A DNA stretch of 64,000 bases from positions 62,001 through 126,000 of the forward strand of contig CAKSYT010000005.1 of NCBI GenBank assembly GCA_934524985.1, written 5' to 3'. Origin of the DNA: an uncultured Faecalibacterium sp. (GTDB lineage: Bacteria > Bacillota > Clostridia > Oscillospirales > Ruminococcaceae). Made by a program: the position numbers and the translations under genes. Below are positions 62,767 to 64,000 of the stretch, one piece after another. Within the stretch, counting starts at the first letter, position 1. Every line of letters begins with the position of its first letter. Below the pieces are notes generated by a model. It had not been told where the DNA came from, searched no databases, and saw nothing but the letters and a program-made list of their open reading frames with translations.

Positions 62767-63423
62767 ATGACATATAAAGAAATCAAAAACAATGAAGAGG
62801 TCAACGAGCTGCTGAAGAAGGGCGACCGGAACCTTGGACTGCTTGGCTATACCGACCACTCCAAGGCGCACTGCGTCCGGGTGGCGGAGACTGCCGCGCA
62901 TATCCTGAAAAAGTTCGGCTACTCGGAGCACGAGATCGAGCTTGCCCGCATTGCAGGCTATATGCACGATATCGGCAATGCTATCAACCGCAGCCGCCAC
63001 GCAGAATACGGTGGGTTGCTGGCGAATGAGATTTTAAAGCAATACGACCTGAGCGTTGCGGACCGCATCACCATTGTATCAGCCATCTCCAACCACGATG
63101 AATCCACTGGCGGCGCGGTGGACGCGGTGTCGGCGGCGCTCATTATCGGCGACAAGACCGATGTGCGCCGCAGCCGTGTGCGCGAAAAGCCCAAGGCGAC
63201 CTTTGATATCCACGACCGGGTGAACTACGCGGTCACGGATCAGACCCTGAAGATCGATCTGGACAAAAAGGTCATCTCGCTGAATTTGCAGATCGACACG
63301 GATATTTGCAGCATGTACGAGTACTTCGAGATCTTTTTGCAGCGGATGCTGATGTGCCGCGGCGCAGCGGATATGCTGGGCGCGACCTTCAAACTGACCG
63401 CAAACGGCGCAAAGGTGCTGTAA
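62767..63423 (+). CDS. HD-domain phosphohydrolase
   Basis: A 218-residue protein. The HD metal motif is split in the usual way: His in DHSKAHCVRV, then IAGYMHDIGNAINRSRHAEYGG (HD), then a later Asp in IIGDKTDVRRSRV. The C-terminal region is not recognised. Relatives hydrolyse nucleotides or nucleotide second messengers; no substrate is predicted. The ATG at 62767 follows aaagga; the in-frame ATG at 62728 lacks one. It stands alone after the tRNA terminator. Confidence 0.85.
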   Translation: MTYKEIKNNEEVNELLKKGDRNLGLLGYTDHSKAHCVRVAETAAHILKKFGYSEHEIELARIAGYMHDIGNAINRSRHAEYGGLLANEILKQYDLSVADRITIVSAISNHDESTGGAVDAVSAALIIGDKTDVRRSRVREKPKATFDIHDRVNYAVTDQTLKIDLDKKVISLNLQIDTDICSMYEYFEIFLQRMLMCRGAADMLGATFKLTANGAKVL

Positions 63424-63512
63424 AGCGTAAGCATAATAAGGCCGGCTACAAGTCTGTTTCGAAAATAGCTGCTTTTTAGCGGCAGCTGCCGTTTTCCGCA
63501 GCGACCCCTCTC

Positions 63513-63617
63513 GTGAAAAAGTGGTTCAGAAACGCCCGCAGGCGTTTCTGAACCACAAATTTTAAAATAGTATTCCTTTAAACATGCCCAGAGCGCAAGC
63601 GGAGGGCATTAAAATCG
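63513..63617 (+). repeat. covarying two-hairpin repeat, copy B
   Basis: GTGAAAAA, then a 16-bp hairpin with CGCA loop (arms GTGGTTCAGAAACGCC and complement), then linker AAATTTTAAAATAGTATTCC. The second hairpin has stem ATGCCC/GGGCAT and loop AGAGC-N4-GCGGA, then ATTAAAATCG. Same family as 38322-38421 and 50890-50994. Confidence 0.75.
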
Positions 63618-63632
63618 TTCTGCTCAGCAAAG

Positions 63633-63665
63633 GCGGCTGCACAGCGCTTTGTGCAGCCGCTTTTG
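63633..63665. terminator. intrinsic terminator between converging genes
   Basis: Perfect 11-bp arms GCGGCTGCACA/TGTGCAGCCGC followed by TTTT, directly before the stop of the minus-strand regulator. Confidence 0.8.
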
Positions 63666-63666
63666 T

Positions 63667-64000
63667 TTATTTTTTGCCCTCCGGCAGCTTGAAGTAGACG
63701 CGGTATTCGTCCGAGTAGATCTTGCTGCCCATGCGGCTCACGCCGCCGTACAGGTGGGTGCGCATCAGGGGCTCGATGGCGTCCAGATCCTTCTCCCGCA
63801 GAATGCGCAGCATCTCGGCGTGCTCGCTGACAACGCTGGGCACGTTGCGCGCGCCCACGATATCCAGACGGATAAAGCGGGAATAGTCTGCCTGCGGGCG
63901 GGTCATCTGTTCCCAAAGGTACTCCTTGCTGGTTTTGCGGAACCAGTACTCGTGCATGGCAAGGTCGCAGCTGAGAAAGTGGTTGAAATCAAAGTTTTCC
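63667..64000 (-). CDS. FCD-domain (GntR-family) transcriptional regulator, C-terminal part
   Basis: The stop is at 63667 and the open frame runs past the right edge, so the N-terminal DNA-binding part is missing. The visible 110 residues contain FNHFLSCDLAMHEYWFRKT, EHAEMLRILREKDLDAIEPL and MRTHLYGGVSRMGSKIYSDE. They fit the last helices of an FCD ligand-binding domain, with metal or ligand His residues. The GntR assignment follows from the domain; the ligand is unknown. Confidence 0.75.
   Translation of the reverse strand, partial: ENFDFNHFLSCDLAMHEYWFRKTSKEYLWEQMTRPQADYSRFIRLDIVGARNVPSVVSEHAEMLRILREKDLDAIEPLMRTHLYGGVSRMGSKIYSDEYRVYFKLPEGKK

Overview
The window looks like a chromosomal segment of a GC-rich gut Clostridium-cluster IV bacterium, most likely Faecalibacterium or a close Oscillospiraceae relative. 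The basis is the Gram-positive gene set (a T-box leader, sortase-assembled pili, lipoproteins with Ser/Ala-rich linkers after the lipobox Cys, GlpP antitermination), strong G/C third-position bias, and anaerobic metabolism. The genus is an inference; no rRNA is present.

Left third (1-25 kb). A ThrE-type exporter runs off the left edge and faces a methionine locus under a Met-specifier T-box: metQNI, then metY and metA for homoserine acetylation and direct sulfhydrylation. Next come an acyltransferase of different base composition, a minus-strand operon (Crp-like regulator, membrane glycosyltransferase, flavin reductase), an orphan ABC substrate-binding lipoprotein, a repeat-rich gap, a C69 dipeptidase, the fructose operon fruR-fruK-fruA, an MFS carrier, a DUF1846 protein, a sodium-coupled NSS transporter and adenine deaminase.

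Middle (24.3-50.4 kb). A long plus-strand block is devoted to a molybdenum or tungsten enzyme. It contains fdhD, a membrane-anchored FMN-binding protein, a Tat-signal 4Fe-4S protein, an aldehyde:ferredoxin-oxidoreductase-type catalytic subunit and an unknown acidic protein. These are followed by cofactor genes (moeA, mobB, a MoeA-like protein, moaC, moaA, a MOSC-MogA fusion) and modABC uptake. The minus strand then carries a glycerol-3-phosphate module: glpP, a GlpA-like flavoprotein behind an intrinsic terminator that is the probable GlpP target, a second flavoprotein and a DUF1667 protein. An M20 hydrolase and secA follow. The housekeeping pair rpsO-pnp lies beyond on the plus strand.

Right end (50.4-64 kb). 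A repeat-rich gap separates pnp from a minus-strand pilus operon: a coiled-coil protein, signal peptidase I, a 1771-residue LPXTG tip adhesin, the major pilin, a class C sortase and a basal pilin. Upstream lies a two-gene unit encoding a secreted protein with one InlB-type repeat and a 77-residue peptide with a double-glycine leader. A tRNA-Gln, an HD phosphohydrolase and a partial FCD-domain regulator close the window.

The most unusual material is (1) a roughly 105-nt repeat family in three intergenic copies, with one covarying stem and one stem whose sequence is completely different in each copy; (2) the double-glycine peptide with its InlB-repeat neighbour; (3) the pilus tip's split CHAP-like domain lacking both catalytic residues; and (4) the AOR module, whose partners carry export signals while the catalytic subunit does not.
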